A stretch of 64,000 nucleotides of DNA from Chlamydiifrater phoenicopteri (GTDB taxonomy: Bacteria > Chlamydiota > Chlamydiia > Chlamydiales > Chlamydiaceae), in contig NZ_LR777658.1 of NCBI RefSeq assembly GCF_902807005.1, positions 1 to 64,000 of the forward strand, written 5' to 3'. Made by a program: the position numbers and the translations under genes. Under the pieces are notes generated by a model. It saw only the letters and a program-made list of their open reading frames with translations. It made no database searches and had not been told where the DNA came from. This document shows, in pieces, positions 1 to 7,918 of the stretch; the first letter of the stretch is position 1; the number at the start of each line of letters is the position of its first letter.

Positions 1-1
1 A

Positions 2-886
2 CGCTTGATTTTGGAGAATAAACGTTTGTCGCCCTTTTTTATCCCGTACATCATATCCAACATGGCAGGAGCTCTCGTAGCCATGGACTATGGTCTTTTG
101 GGCCCCAATTATTCAATCTCTACAGCGTGTGCGACAGGAAATTACTGCATAGATGCAGCGTATCAGCACATAGTTTCTGGTCGAGCGGATATGATTATTT
201 GTGGAGGATCTGAGGCTGCGGTTAATAGACTAGGTTTGAACGGATTTGTGGCTAATAAGGCCCTTTCTCAGCGTAATGACGATCCAAAGGGAGCTTCTCG
301 CCCTTGGGATAGAGATAGGGATGGCTTTGTTCTTGGGGAAGGGGCTGGAGTTCTTGTTTTAGAGTCGTTGGAGACTGCTTTAAAGAGAAAAGCCCCTATA
401 TATGCAGAAGTTTTAGGGACGTATACAACTTGTGATGCTTATCATATGACGGCTCCTAGAGAGGATGGCTTGGGGGTCACAGCCTGCATAAACGGGGTTT
501 TAAGAGAAGCTGGCATCGAAAAGGAAAGAGTAAATTATATTAATGCTCATGGGACTTCTACAGAATTAGGAGATATTGCTGAGGTAACAGCTATCCGTAA
601 AGCTTTTGGTTCTCACACCAAAAATATAAAAATGAATGCTACAAAGTCTCTCATAGGGCACACTTTAGGTGCAGCCGGTGGTATAGAAGCTATTGTCACG
701 GTTTTGGCGATTTTGAAGGGGCGGCTACATCCAACTCTTAATTTAGATAATCCAATACCAGAGGTTGAAGGTATAGATTTGGTTGCCAAGAAAGCGAAAG
801 ACTGTGACATTGATGTAGCTATGTCGAACTCCTTTGGATTTGGGGGACATAACTCGACTGTATTATTATCTAAATATATTCAATAA
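2..886 (+). CDS. fabF: 3-oxoacyl-[ACP] synthase II (KASII), 5' end missing
   Basis: Condensing enzyme that elongates acyl-ACP with malonyl-ACP in type II fatty acid synthesis, a cytosolic pathway. The reading frame is open at the left edge of the window. About 294 codons are visible of a usual ~415, so roughly the first 120 residues lie outside; the TTG at position 5 is only an internal codon. The nucleophile Cys sits in STACATG (codon at 128-130). Both catalytic histidines follow, in NAHGTSTELGD and in KSLIGHTLGAAGG, and the C-terminal NSFGFGGHN motif is intact. It is followed 8 nt later by the Nudix gene, so the two are probably co-transcribed. Identification is secure; only the N-terminus is unknown. 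Confidence 0.96.
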   Translation, partial: RLILENKRLSPFFIPYIISNMAGALVAMDYGLLGPNYSISTACATGNYCIDAAYQHIVSGRADMIICGGSEAAVNRLGLNGFVANKALSQRNDDPKGASRPWDRDRDGFVLGEGAGVLVLESLETALKRKAPIYAEVLGTYTTCDAYHMTAPREDGLGVTACINGVLREAGIEKERVNYINAHGTSTELGDIAEVTAIRKAFGSHTKNIKMNATKSLIGHTLGAAGGIEAIVTVLAILKGRLHPTLNLDNPIPEVEGIDLVAKKAKDCDIDVAMSNSFGFGGHNSTVLLSKYIQ

Positions 887-894
887 AGTTGGCG

Positions 895-1344
895 ATGGAA
901 ACTGTGAAAAAAGATTATTCTTTCGGAATTATTCCGATCAAGTACTTGGAAGGGCGTGCTTCTAGAAACATAAAAGTTTGTTTGATTCGTCATGCTAAAG
1001 GGGGGCATTGGGGGTTCCCAAAGGGGCATAGTGAGGAAAATGAAGGGCCTCAATTTGCTGCTGAAAGGGAACTTGTAGAAGAAACAGGATTGGGAATAGT
1101 CTCATTTTTCCCAAAGGTCCTTAAAGAGCATTACGAGTTCTCCCAAGGAGGACAAACGATTTCTAAGGAGGTCACTTATTTTATAGCTGAAGTTTCAGGG
1201 GAAGTCCGAGCAGATCCCGAAGAAATATCAGACTATAATTGGGTCTCTTTAGGAGAGGCTTCGAAAATTCTAAGTTTCCCAGAAGCTTTAAATACTCTGA
1301 AAGAAGCGAAAGCATTTTTGGATAGCATTCCTGCTCGAGAATAG
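895..1344 (+). CDS. Nudix hydrolase, Ap4A-hydrolase type
   Basis: A 149-residue Nudix protein that probably hydrolyses diadenosine tetraphosphate or a related nucleoside diphosphate derivative. The full Nudix box G-x5-E-x7-RE-x2-EE-x-G lies at residues 44-65 (R58, E59, E62, E63), preceded by WGFPKGH, a sequence typical of bis(5'-nucleosyl)-tetraphosphatases. I chose the ATG at 895; an in-frame TTG at 889 would add two residues, and neither has a clear ribosome binding site. The gene follows fabF directly and ends at a strong hairpin terminator. It occupies the place of C. trachomatis CT771, an Ap4A hydrolase. Fold certain, substrate inferred. Confidence 0.9.
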   Translation: METVKKDYSFGIIPIKYLEGRASRNIKVCLIRHAKGGHWGFPKGHSEENEGPQFAAERELVEETGLGIVSFFPKVLKEHYEFSQGGQTISKEVTYFIAEVSGEVRADPEEISDYNWVSLGEASKILSFPEALNTLKEAKAFLDSIPARE

Positions 1345-1368
1345 TCCTATTTTTTCAAAAAGACTCTT

Positions 1369-1408
1369 AGAGCCCTGGGCGCAGTTAAGCTCCAGGGCTC
1401 TTTTTTTT
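1369..1408. terminator. Bidirectional intrinsic terminator between Nudix gene and ppa
   Basis: GAGCCCTGG (1370-1378) pairs perfectly with CCAGGGCTC (1392-1400) and is followed by a run of eight T. It lies in the tail-to-tail gap between the Nudix gene (+) and ppa (-). On the minus strand the hairpin is also followed by a T-rich stretch, so it can serve both genes. Confidence 0.88.
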
Positions 1409-2030
1409 AAGCGAATGATTCCATGTAATCTTCGTGGGCGAGTCGAATAACTTCTTTCGCTTCTTCTTTCCCGTAGACGCCAGCCACTTCTACTTTAGGT
1501 TTCCCTGAGCTCATCAGGTGGTCTGGTGTGGCTTTGTATGTAAGGAAATAATGGACGATCATGTCCAAGATGGTGGAAGGGCAGTATGTAATATCTGCAA
1601 TGCCACCATAAACTAGATCGTCTTCGAGAACAGCTATAATTTTATCATCAGCTTCGCCAGAGTCAATGATTCTAATGCCTCCAATAGGTCTAGCTTGAAC
1701 TAATATATTTCCTTGAGTGATGTTTTTTTCTGTTAAAACACATATGTCCAGAGGGTCTTTGTCTCCAAAAATATCGGATCGATTTAGTTTTTGAGCGGAG
1801 AACTCCCCAGAACGCTTTCCACAGTATGTTTTAGGAAGTAACCCGTATAGACAAGGGCAGAAGTTAGAGTATTTTTGGGGTCTGTCTATTTTTAATAAAC
1901 CACTCTCTTTATCTAGCTCAAATTTCACAGAGTCAGAAGGAGTAATTTCGATGTAACAGCAAAGGCTCTCATAGTTATCTGAGGAGAGCTCTGGGCCATG
2001 CCAAGGGTGAGGGATAAACCTTTTAGTCAT
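1407..2030 (-). CDS. ppa: Inorganic pyrophosphatase (family I)
   Basis: Hydrolyses pyrophosphate to two phosphates, pulling biosynthetic reactions forward in the cytosol. The 207-residue length fits soluble family I enzymes. The signature Asp-rich motif is present as DKDPLD, preceded by FGD, and further metal-binding acidic residues follow in [11 protein letters not shown]. The ATG at 2030 is preceded by a purine-rich GAGAG. It is transcribed alone, back to back with ldh (+), and its stop codon touches the shared terminator. In C. trachomatis this is CT772. No key residue appears to be missing. Confidence 0.95.
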   Translation of the reverse strand: MTKRFIPHPWHGPELSSDNYESLCCYIEITPSDSVKFELDKESGLLKIDRPQKYSNFCPCLYGLLPKTYCGKRSGEFSAQKLNRSDIFGDKDPLDICVLTEKNITQGNILVQARPIGGIRIIDSGEADDKIIAVLEDDLVYGGIADITYCPSTILDMIVHYFLTYKATPDHLMSSGKPKVEVAGVYGKEEAKEVIRLAHEDYMESFA

Positions 2031-2159
2031 TTATGGATCTCTCATTTTTTATTTTTCAGGGTATCATTATAGAGAGTTTCATACAAAATTGATAGGCCTC
2101 TTTGTTTTGACTTTTAAGTATCTTTTGATGATCATTTCTCTTTGTGTTTCAGGAGTGTT

Positions 2160-3200
2160 ATGAAGTATCGTCTAGTTCAGGAAGACTTAAATATTGATGA
2201 TTATGAAAGAGTAATAAGGTTTTCTTGTAGGGAGACGCTATTAGATTCTATCATAGCTATTCATAACACTCGTAAAGGGCCAGCTCTTGGTGGCATTCGA
2301 ATGCTCCGTTATAGCTCCTTTGAAGAAGGCCTGAGGGACGTGCTTCGTTTGGCAAAGGGAATGACTTACAAGGCTTTTGTTTCTGGAGTTAATACAGGAG
2401 GAGGGAAGAGCATAATATTTTTGCCCGAAGGTGATTTTGACAGGGAAGCTTTGTTGGAAAGTTTCGGTCAAGCTGTAAACTCTTTGCAAGGAAGTTACAT
2501 TTGTGCTGAAGACATGGGAACAACCCCAGACGATATGCAAGTTATTCATAGGGAGACGAAATACGTCGTAGGGAAGAAAAATGTTAGTGGAGACCCCTCT
2601 TATTATACAGCACATGGTTTGTTTCTATGTTTGAAGGCTGTGGCTAAGGAGTTAGATGCTGCTTTTGATAGGTCTCTTAGGGGCTTAAAGGTTGCCGTTC
2701 AAGGCTTGGGAATGGTAGGATTTAAGTTGGCGGAGAAGTTATTTTGGGAGGGGGCATCCCTTATTGTGGCCGATGTAAACGATGAAGTGGTGAATATTGC
2801 TCGGAAAAGGTTTTGTGCAGAGGTTGTTGATACAACGGAAGTAATGTTTGCTTCCTGTGATATATTGTCCCCTTGTGCTAGGGGCGGTGTCTTGAATAGT
2901 GAAAATGTGTCCAGATTGCGTTGCAGAGGTGTTGCTGGAGCAGCCAATAATCAGTTGGAATCCCCTGAAATAGCCGAAGAGCTGCTTAATAGAGGGATTT
3001 TGTACGCGCCAGATTATTTGGCTAATGCTGGAGGGCTGATTAATGTCGTCTCCGAGCTGGGTGGGCAATATGATCCAAGAGAAGTTCTGTTTGCTCTGGA
3101 TAGAATTCCATCAGTGTTCGATGAAGCATACAAAGTTTCACGAAATAATAACATTAGTCTTGAAAGAGTCTTATTAGAGCGTTTCCAAAAAGATTTTTAG
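2160..3200 (+). CDS. ldh: Leucine dehydrogenase (Glu/Leu/Phe/Val dehydrogenase family)
   Basis: NAD-dependent oxidative deamination of branched-chain amino acids, reversible with 2-oxo acids. The start is the ATG at 2160, placed by AGGAG at 2151-2155; a TTG at 2142 gives a longer frame without a binding site. The 346-residue protein has the family's two active-site lysines in MTYK (K71) and GGGK (K83), and a Rossmann nucleotide-binding motif in QGLGMVG. Family members such as Bacillus LeuDH are about 365 residues. Its 3' end overlaps the 3' end of cysQ on the other strand by 4 nt. The family is certain; leucine preference is inferred from similarity and from the chlamydial homologue CT773. 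Confidence 0.9.
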   Translation: MKYRLVQEDLNIDDYERVIRFSCRETLLDSIIAIHNTRKGPALGGIRMLRYSSFEEGLRDVLRLAKGMTYKAFVSGVNTGGGKSIIFLPEGDFDREALLESFGQAVNSLQGSYICAEDMGTTPDDMQVIHRETKYVVGKKNVSGDPSYYTAHGLFLCLKAVAKELDAAFDRSLRGLKVAVQGLGMVGFKLAEKLFWEGASLIVADVNDEVVNIARKRFCAEVVDTTEVMFASCDILSPCARGGVLNSENVSRLRCRGVAGAANNQLESPEIAEELLNRGILYAPDYLANAGGLINVVSELGGQYDPREVLFALDRIPSVFDEAYKVSRNNNISLERVLLERFQKDF

Positions 3201-4192
3201 ATCGTTCCTTCTGGATAGATAGCGCTTAATTTTGTCAAAACTTCTTCATGAACGTTAGGCCTGGAAGAAGCCACAATGGTCGCGTTATTTTCTAAACATA
3301 GCGAGTTTCTTATTGTTAAAGGCCTTCCTAGAAGATCGGACACAATACCTCCAGCTTCCGCTGTTAGTAAAGATCCGGGAATATGATCCCAAGGTTTAGC
3401 CTGGACTTGTACGTAAGGTACTCTAAGAAAAAAATCCACTTTCCCGGAAGCTACATAAGTGTACTTACTTTGACTATCTAACCGGACGGGTTGAGGGCGA
3501 GAGAGCAGCTGCTCACTCAATTGTCGAGTTGTTTGATGCTGTTGATTGTAAGTAGACATAGAAGCCTCGCAAAACTTGCAAGTATAAGCTTGTGCTGTGT
3601 GGATTCTTTTTCTCTCAATACTCCCTCCAGAAAAAGATAAAGAAAAAGAGCCATGGTTTTTTCTTGCGGAAAAAACTTGATAAGGTTGATGAGGATTGAG
3701 TAGTCGAGTGGTTGGATCGGAGCATGCTATAACAGAAAGAAGAGGCTCTTTATTAATCACGAGAGAAATAGCTACGGAGAAGGCTTGGTTTCTAATGAAC
3801 CCAGAGGTTCCATCAATTGGATCTATCAACCAGAAGGAGTCTTCTATAGAAGGATGTTTTTGACTCAGTACTTCTGTAATAAGCTCTGGGGAAGCTTTGG
3901 TAGTGCATTGCGTTGCAAAGTTGTAAATGCTGAGTAGTTTTTCCTCTGGCAGGTCGTGATAATTCTCTTCGCAAACCAATGGGATACCAGGAGTTTTTTG
4001 AGCCAGTTGTTGTTGGATAAGAAACTGAACGCCATAGTCTGCAGATGTAACAAATGACCCATCCGATTTCTTCCAAACAGAACTGAGAGGAAGGTTTTGT
4101 TGGTAGTGCACGAGTTTTGGTAATATAGAAAAAATTAGGCGTTCAAGAAATTGTTGGTAATTGGGAAGGAGCTGATAAAATGAATCTAACAT
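3197..4192 (-). CDS. cysQ: CysQ-like 3'(2'),5'-bisphosphate nucleotidase / inositol monophosphatase family
   Basis: A 331-residue magnesium-dependent phosphatase of the IMPase/FBPase superfamily. Visible motifs are the Glu pair in VCEEN (metal site 1), DPIDGTSGF (metal site 2, the family hallmark) and KPWDHIPG with a following AEAGG near the C-terminus. CysQ members remove the 3'-phosphate of PAP; whether this is the substrate here cannot be told, since chlamydiae lack a complete sulfate assimilation pathway. ATG at 4192. Convergent with ldh, overlapping it by 4 nt. Equivalent in position to CT774. Confidence 0.86.
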   Translation of the reverse strand: MLDSFYQLLPNYQQFLERLIFSILPKLVHYQQNLPLSSVWKKSDGSFVTSADYGVQFLIQQQLAQKTPGIPLVCEENYHDLPEEKLLSIYNFATQCTTKASPELITEVLSQKHPSIEDSFWLIDPIDGTSGFIRNQAFSVAISLVINKEPLLSVIACSDPTTRLLNPHQPYQVFSARKNHGSFSLSFSGGSIERKRIHTAQAYTCKFCEASMSTYNQQHQTTRQLSEQLLSRPQPVRLDSQSKYTYVASGKVDFFLRVPYVQVQAKPWDHIPGSLLTAEAGGIVSDLLGRPLTIRNSLCLENNATIVASSRPNVHEEVLTKLSAIYPEGTI

Positions 4193-4313
4193 AGTTTGAG
4201 ATAGATAAGCTTAAGATAAAGCATATTATCAAAAGCGCCGTTTATGTTAAACTGGAGGTAGACGGGACTGTTTTGTTAATTAAACTGCTAACAAAGGTAT
4301 TGGCGAGCTAGAA

Positions 4314-5060
4314 GTGCTTAAGGATTTTATAAATTTTTTCATTTTTTACCTTGTGAAATTTTTGCTTTCATTGCGCTATCGATTTACGGTTACTGGATTA
4401 GATGCGTTAAACTTAGATAAATCTTGCGGGGTATTGCTTCTTTCCAATCACGTTGCAGAGATAGATCCTGTTATCATAGAATTCTTGTTATGGAGAAAAT
4501 TGAAACCGCATCCGTTGGCTTCTAGCAGTTTATTCAAATCCTCTTTTGTGCGCTGGGTGCTAGGTCAAGTAGGAGCCGTTGCTGTTCCTGATGTTTCTTT
4601 TGCAGAAAAGGATAGAATTAGAAAAAAAAATGAAATCAGCAAGTACTTCTCTACTGTTTTAAAAATACTGAAGAATTCTGAGACAGTGCTTCTTTATCCA
4701 TCAGGAAAGATTTCTCGCGAAGGACCAGAGGTTTTAGGAGGAAGTTCTTCTGCCTATGTTTTGTTGCAAGAGATTGATAAATGCAACGTGGTGTTGGTGA
4801 GAATTAGGGGATTATGGGGGAGTTCTTTTTCCAGATACAACAGAAACTCTACCCCTCCATTGGGAGCAACTTTTAAGAAAAGTTTCTTTGCTCTTTTGAG
4901 AAAAGGCTTTTTCTTTTTGCCCCGTCGTCCGGTATCTTTGACTTTAGAGCGGGTAGACTTTTCTCTGCTGCGGTCATTTGCAGGTAAACAGGAATTGAAT
5001 CGTTTTTTAGAAGCCTGGTTCAACAGGGATCCAGAAAGAGTCTGTTTAGTTCCTTACTAA
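4314..5060 (+). CDS. plsC: Membrane acyltransferase, PlsC/AGPAT family
   Basis: A 248-residue 1-acyl-glycerophosphate acyltransferase-like enzyme. The catalytic HX4D box is NHVAEID (H46, D51). The second conserved block is LYPSGKIS, where most relatives have PEGTRS, so the Glu of that block is replaced by Ser. An N-terminal hydrophobic stretch (about residues 6-20) should anchor it in the membrane. It starts with GTG at 4314; no ATG fits. It is 47 nt upstream of the acyl-ACP synthetase gene. E. coli fuses the same two activities in Aas, so the pair probably loads scavenged fatty acids into phospholipid. Corresponds to CT775. A second plsC elsewhere in the genome is likely. Confidence 0.87.
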   Translation: MLKDFINFFIFYLVKFLLSLRYRFTVTGLDALNLDKSCGVLLLSNHVAEIDPVIIEFLLWRKLKPHPLASSSLFKSSFVRWVLGQVGAVAVPDVSFAEKDRIRKKNEISKYFSTVLKILKNSETVLLYPSGKISREGPEVLGGSSSAYVLLQEIDKCNVVLVRIRGLWGSSFSRYNRNSTPPLGATFKKSFFALLRKGFFFLPRRPVSLTLERVDFSLLRSFAGKQELNRFLEAWFNRDPERVCLVPY

Positions 5061-5107
5061 TTTAGTTTTCTTGCGTTGATAGTTATATCTGAAAGAAGGA
5101 GAGCATA

Positions 5108-6784
5108 ATGGGGCGACAAAGAGATCCCTGTGCGCCGTGTAATAAAAACTCAGGCTTTCGTCGAGGGAAGACTATTCTAGAAAAGTTCCTTCGATTGTGC
5201 GACGATTTGTCTGAAGAAATAGTTTGTTTTGAAGATCAATTAGGTTTCTTTAGTTATAAAAACACTAAGCGAGCCATTATAGCTTTAGCTAAAGAGTTTA
5301 AAAAATATTCCGGTGAATCTCTAGGTATAATGATGCCGGCTTCTATAGGGGCTTACATTTCTATGTTTGCTACCCTACTCGCGGGGAAGATCCCAGTAAT
5401 GATAAATTGGACCCAAGGGAGAAGAGAATTAGTTGCAGGTTTAGAAAAAACTCAATTGAAAAGAGTTATTACTTCAAAAACCTTCTTGGAACATTTGAAA
5501 AAAAATCGTGACGAGGAAAATCTAAGAGCACTTTTTGATCCAGATCAGATGGGTGAGGTTGTTCTCGATGCTATTCATCTAAAGAAAGTGAGTATTGAGA
5601 GTATCTATGCTTCTATGGGCTGGATCAGCAAGCTCGCTGTATGGGGATTAAGCCTTCTGCCTATTTCTTGGTTACTTCGTTTCTTCGGTGTTCATAGAGT
5701 TTCTGGTGATGACACGGCGGTTATGTTGTTTACCTCAGGGACTGAAAATGTTCCCAAATGTGTTCCTCTAACGCATAATAATCTTATTGTGAATCAAGAA
5801 GATTGTTTTCCTTTCTTCGATGTTAAATCCGTAGATAAGGTAATTTCTTTTTTGCCTCCTTTTCATGCTTATGGATTTAATAGTTGTACCTTGCTTCCGT
5901 TGCTTGCAGGTGTCCCTTTGGTTTTTGTCGCAAACCCCTTAAATATTAATCGAATAATGCAGCTCATGAAAAGTAAACGAGCAACCATAATGGGGACAAC
6001 ACCCACTTTTTATGGCTATTTTTTAAAAAAAATAGAGAGTGACCCTAGTTTTGCTGAATCTTTATCTCTGGTTGTTTTAGGAGGAGAGCGAGTTAGCGAA
6101 GAATTGTACAACTCTTCAGAGAAATTGTTACCTCACGTGAAAGTTATTCAGGGATATGGCGCAACAGAAAGTTCCCCAGTTATTACGTTGACTCCTAGAG
6201 AATTGAATCGTGATGGAGTGGGGTATCCTTTGCCTAGATCCTCTATCAAAATTTTATGTCGTACTACTTTAACTCCTCTTCCTGAAGGAAATCCTGGGAT
6301 TGTCGTTGTTGCAGGACCTTCGGTTTTTTCAGGCTATTATGGAGAGGCTCCTAATTTTGGGTTTGTTAATCTTGATGGAGAGAAGTACTATAATACCGGT
6401 GACATAGGTCTTCTGACAAAAGAGGGATACTTGCTTCTCTTAGGGCGATTGAGTCGTTCGGTTAAGATCGGAGGAGAAATGGTGAGTCTTGAGTCTGTGG
6501 AGTCTATTCTCCAAGAGCACTTTCTCTCAAAAAAGGGAAAAGGATGCTATGGAGAGGGGCCATGCTTCGTTGTCTGCGGATTAGAAAGAGAAGCCGAAAA
6601 AACCAAACTCTGTTTATTTACGACGTTAGAACTTTCTCTGCAAGAAGTGAATGAAGCCCTTAAACAGGCCGGGACGTGTAGCGTGGTAAAAATCTCGGAT
6701 GTTCAGAAGCTAGAGGCTATCCCTTTATCTGGGATAGGGAAGCCTAATTATGTATTGCTTAGTAAGTGGTTAGAGAATAAATAA
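5108..6784 (+). CDS. aas: Acyl-ACP synthetase (AMP-forming), AasC type
   Basis: A 558-residue ANL-superfamily enzyme that activates free fatty acids with ATP and transfers them to acyl carrier protein. The P-loop-like motif is MLFTSGTENVPKCVPLTH, the A5 motif is GYGATESSP, and the adenylate-binding Asp is in YYNTGD; a C-terminal domain carries GRLSRSVKIGGE. The ATG at 5108 has a good AAGGAG at 5096-5101. The very N-terminus contains CAPC, whose role is unknown. In C. trachomatis the equivalent is CT776 (AasC), shown to activate host fatty acids. The preceding acyltransferase and the following bioF are probably in the same transcript. Confidence 0.92.
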   Translation: MGRQRDPCAPCNKNSGFRRGKTILEKFLRLCDDLSEEIVCFEDQLGFFSYKNTKRAIIALAKEFKKYSGESLGIMMPASIGAYISMFATLLAGKIPVMINWTQGRRELVAGLEKTQLKRVITSKTFLEHLKKNRDEENLRALFDPDQMGEVVLDAIHLKKVSIESIYASMGWISKLAVWGLSLLPISWLLRFFGVHRVSGDDTAVMLFTSGTENVPKCVPLTHNNLIVNQEDCFPFFDVKSVDKVISFLPPFHAYGFNSCTLLPLLAGVPLVFVANPLNINRIMQLMKSKRATIMGTTPTFYGYFLKKIESDPSFAESLSLVVLGGERVSEELYNSSEKLLPHVKVIQGYGATESSPVITLTPRELNRDGVGYPLPRSSIKILCRTTLTPLPEGNPGIVVVAGPSVFSGYYGEAPNFGFVNLDGEKYYNTGDIGLLTKEGYLLLLGRLSRSVKIGGEMVSLESVESILQEHFLSKKGKGCYGEGPCFVVCGLEREAEKTKLCLFTTLELSLQEVNEALKQAGTCSVVKISDVQKLEAIPLSGIGKPNYVLLSKWLENK

Positions 6785-6805
6785 AAAGGTTTTTGATTAT
6801 TTCAT

Positions 6806-7918
6806 ATGGCGAGTCAGTCTATAGATTTTATTTCCAATGATTTTTTAGGATTTGCTGGGTCTTCCATGCTTCAGCAAGCAGTTCAGGACAAATATTTAGA
6901 GATAGTACATTCTTATCCAAAAGTGATGCAAGGATCGACAGGATCTCGTCGTATTGTAGGTGGACATCCATTTCAATCCATACTGGAAGAAAAAATAGCA
7001 AAGTATCACGGTTTTGAATCCGCAGTTATCGCACACTGCGGTTACATGGCTAATTTAAGTTTGTGTTATCTAGTTTCTGAAGTCGATGATGTGATGTTGT
7101 GGGACGAAGGTGTACATGTATCTATTCGCGAAGGAAGTTTGATCATTTCTGGAAAGCAAGAGTCTTTCCTGCACAATGATATGGAGCATTTAGAAAAACT
7201 ATTGATTAAGTACAGAGAAAAAGGATGTAATCGCATATTCATTTTCATTTCTACGGTTTATTCGTCAGACGGTTCGTTAGCTCCTCTCAACGAGGTCGTC
7301 GCTCTGTCGAAAAAATATGAAGCTCTTTTAATTTTTGACGAAGCTCATGCTTTAGGTATTCACGGATGTGAAGGTAAAGGTTTTGGGTCTGAAGATTTTA
7401 GAAAGGATGTTTACGCGGTACTAGTCACTTATGGTAAATCCTTCGGGGGATTTGGGGCTGCTATCCTTTCTTCTAAGATCGTTAGAGAAGATATCATGGA
7501 AAAAGGTACTCCTATAATGTTTTCTACAGCACTTCCTTTGCACGCGCTCGTAGTGATAGACAGAGCTTACGAACACTTTAAAACTTTTGGAAACTCTCTA
7601 AGAAAACAAATTTTCAATTTAAGGAATTATTTCTCTTCCTTTGTCTCAGATAGCTCGCCAGGATGTGTGCAGTCGATAAGGTTTTCAGAGCGTCAGCATG
7701 CTTTGGATTGGGTAGAGGCTCTAAAGGAACATAATATTCAAGTTGGTATTTTTGAATCCGAATCCGTGAGCTCCGTTCGGATTAATTTGCATGCGTTTAA
7801 TAGCTATCGAGATATAGACACTCTCTTTAGGGTTGTGGAGAATTTGTTAGAAAAAGGTCGTTGTAGGATCGACGTCGATCATAAACTTCACTTTTCCAGA
7901 GAGTTTTGCGTCAAATAG
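6806..7918 (+). CDS. bioF: 8-amino-7-oxononanoate synthase family (alpha-oxoamine synthase)
   Basis: A PLP-dependent acyl transferase of 370 residues in the BioF/KBL/SPT/ALAS family, joining an amino acid to an acyl thioester with loss of CO2. H104 (EGVHVSI) should stack on PLP, D178-H181 (FDEAHALG) binds the ring, and K211 in VTYGKSFGGFGA is the Schiff-base lysine. It lies 21 nt behind aas and no other bio gene is in view, so pimeloyl-dependent biotin synthesis is not proved by context. The last ~20 residues are read over the 3' end of priA on the other strand (72-nt convergent overlap). Corresponds to CT777. Fold certain, substrate open. Confidence 0.87.
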   Translation: MASQSIDFISNDFLGFAGSSMLQQAVQDKYLEIVHSYPKVMQGSTGSRRIVGGHPFQSILEEKIAKYHGFESAVIAHCGYMANLSLCYLVSEVDDVMLWDEGVHVSIREGSLIISGKQESFLHNDMEHLEKLLIKYREKGCNRIFIFISTVYSSDGSLAPLNEVVALSKKYEALLIFDEAHALGIHGCEGKGFGSEDFRKDVYAVLVTYGKSFGGFGAAILSSKIVREDIMEKGTPIMFSTALPLHALVVIDRAYEHFKTFGNSLRKQIFNLRNYFSSFVSDSSPGCVQSIRFSERQHALDWVEALKEHNIQVGIFESESVSSVRINLHAFNSYRDIDTLFRVVENLLEKGRCRIDVDHKLHFSREFCVK

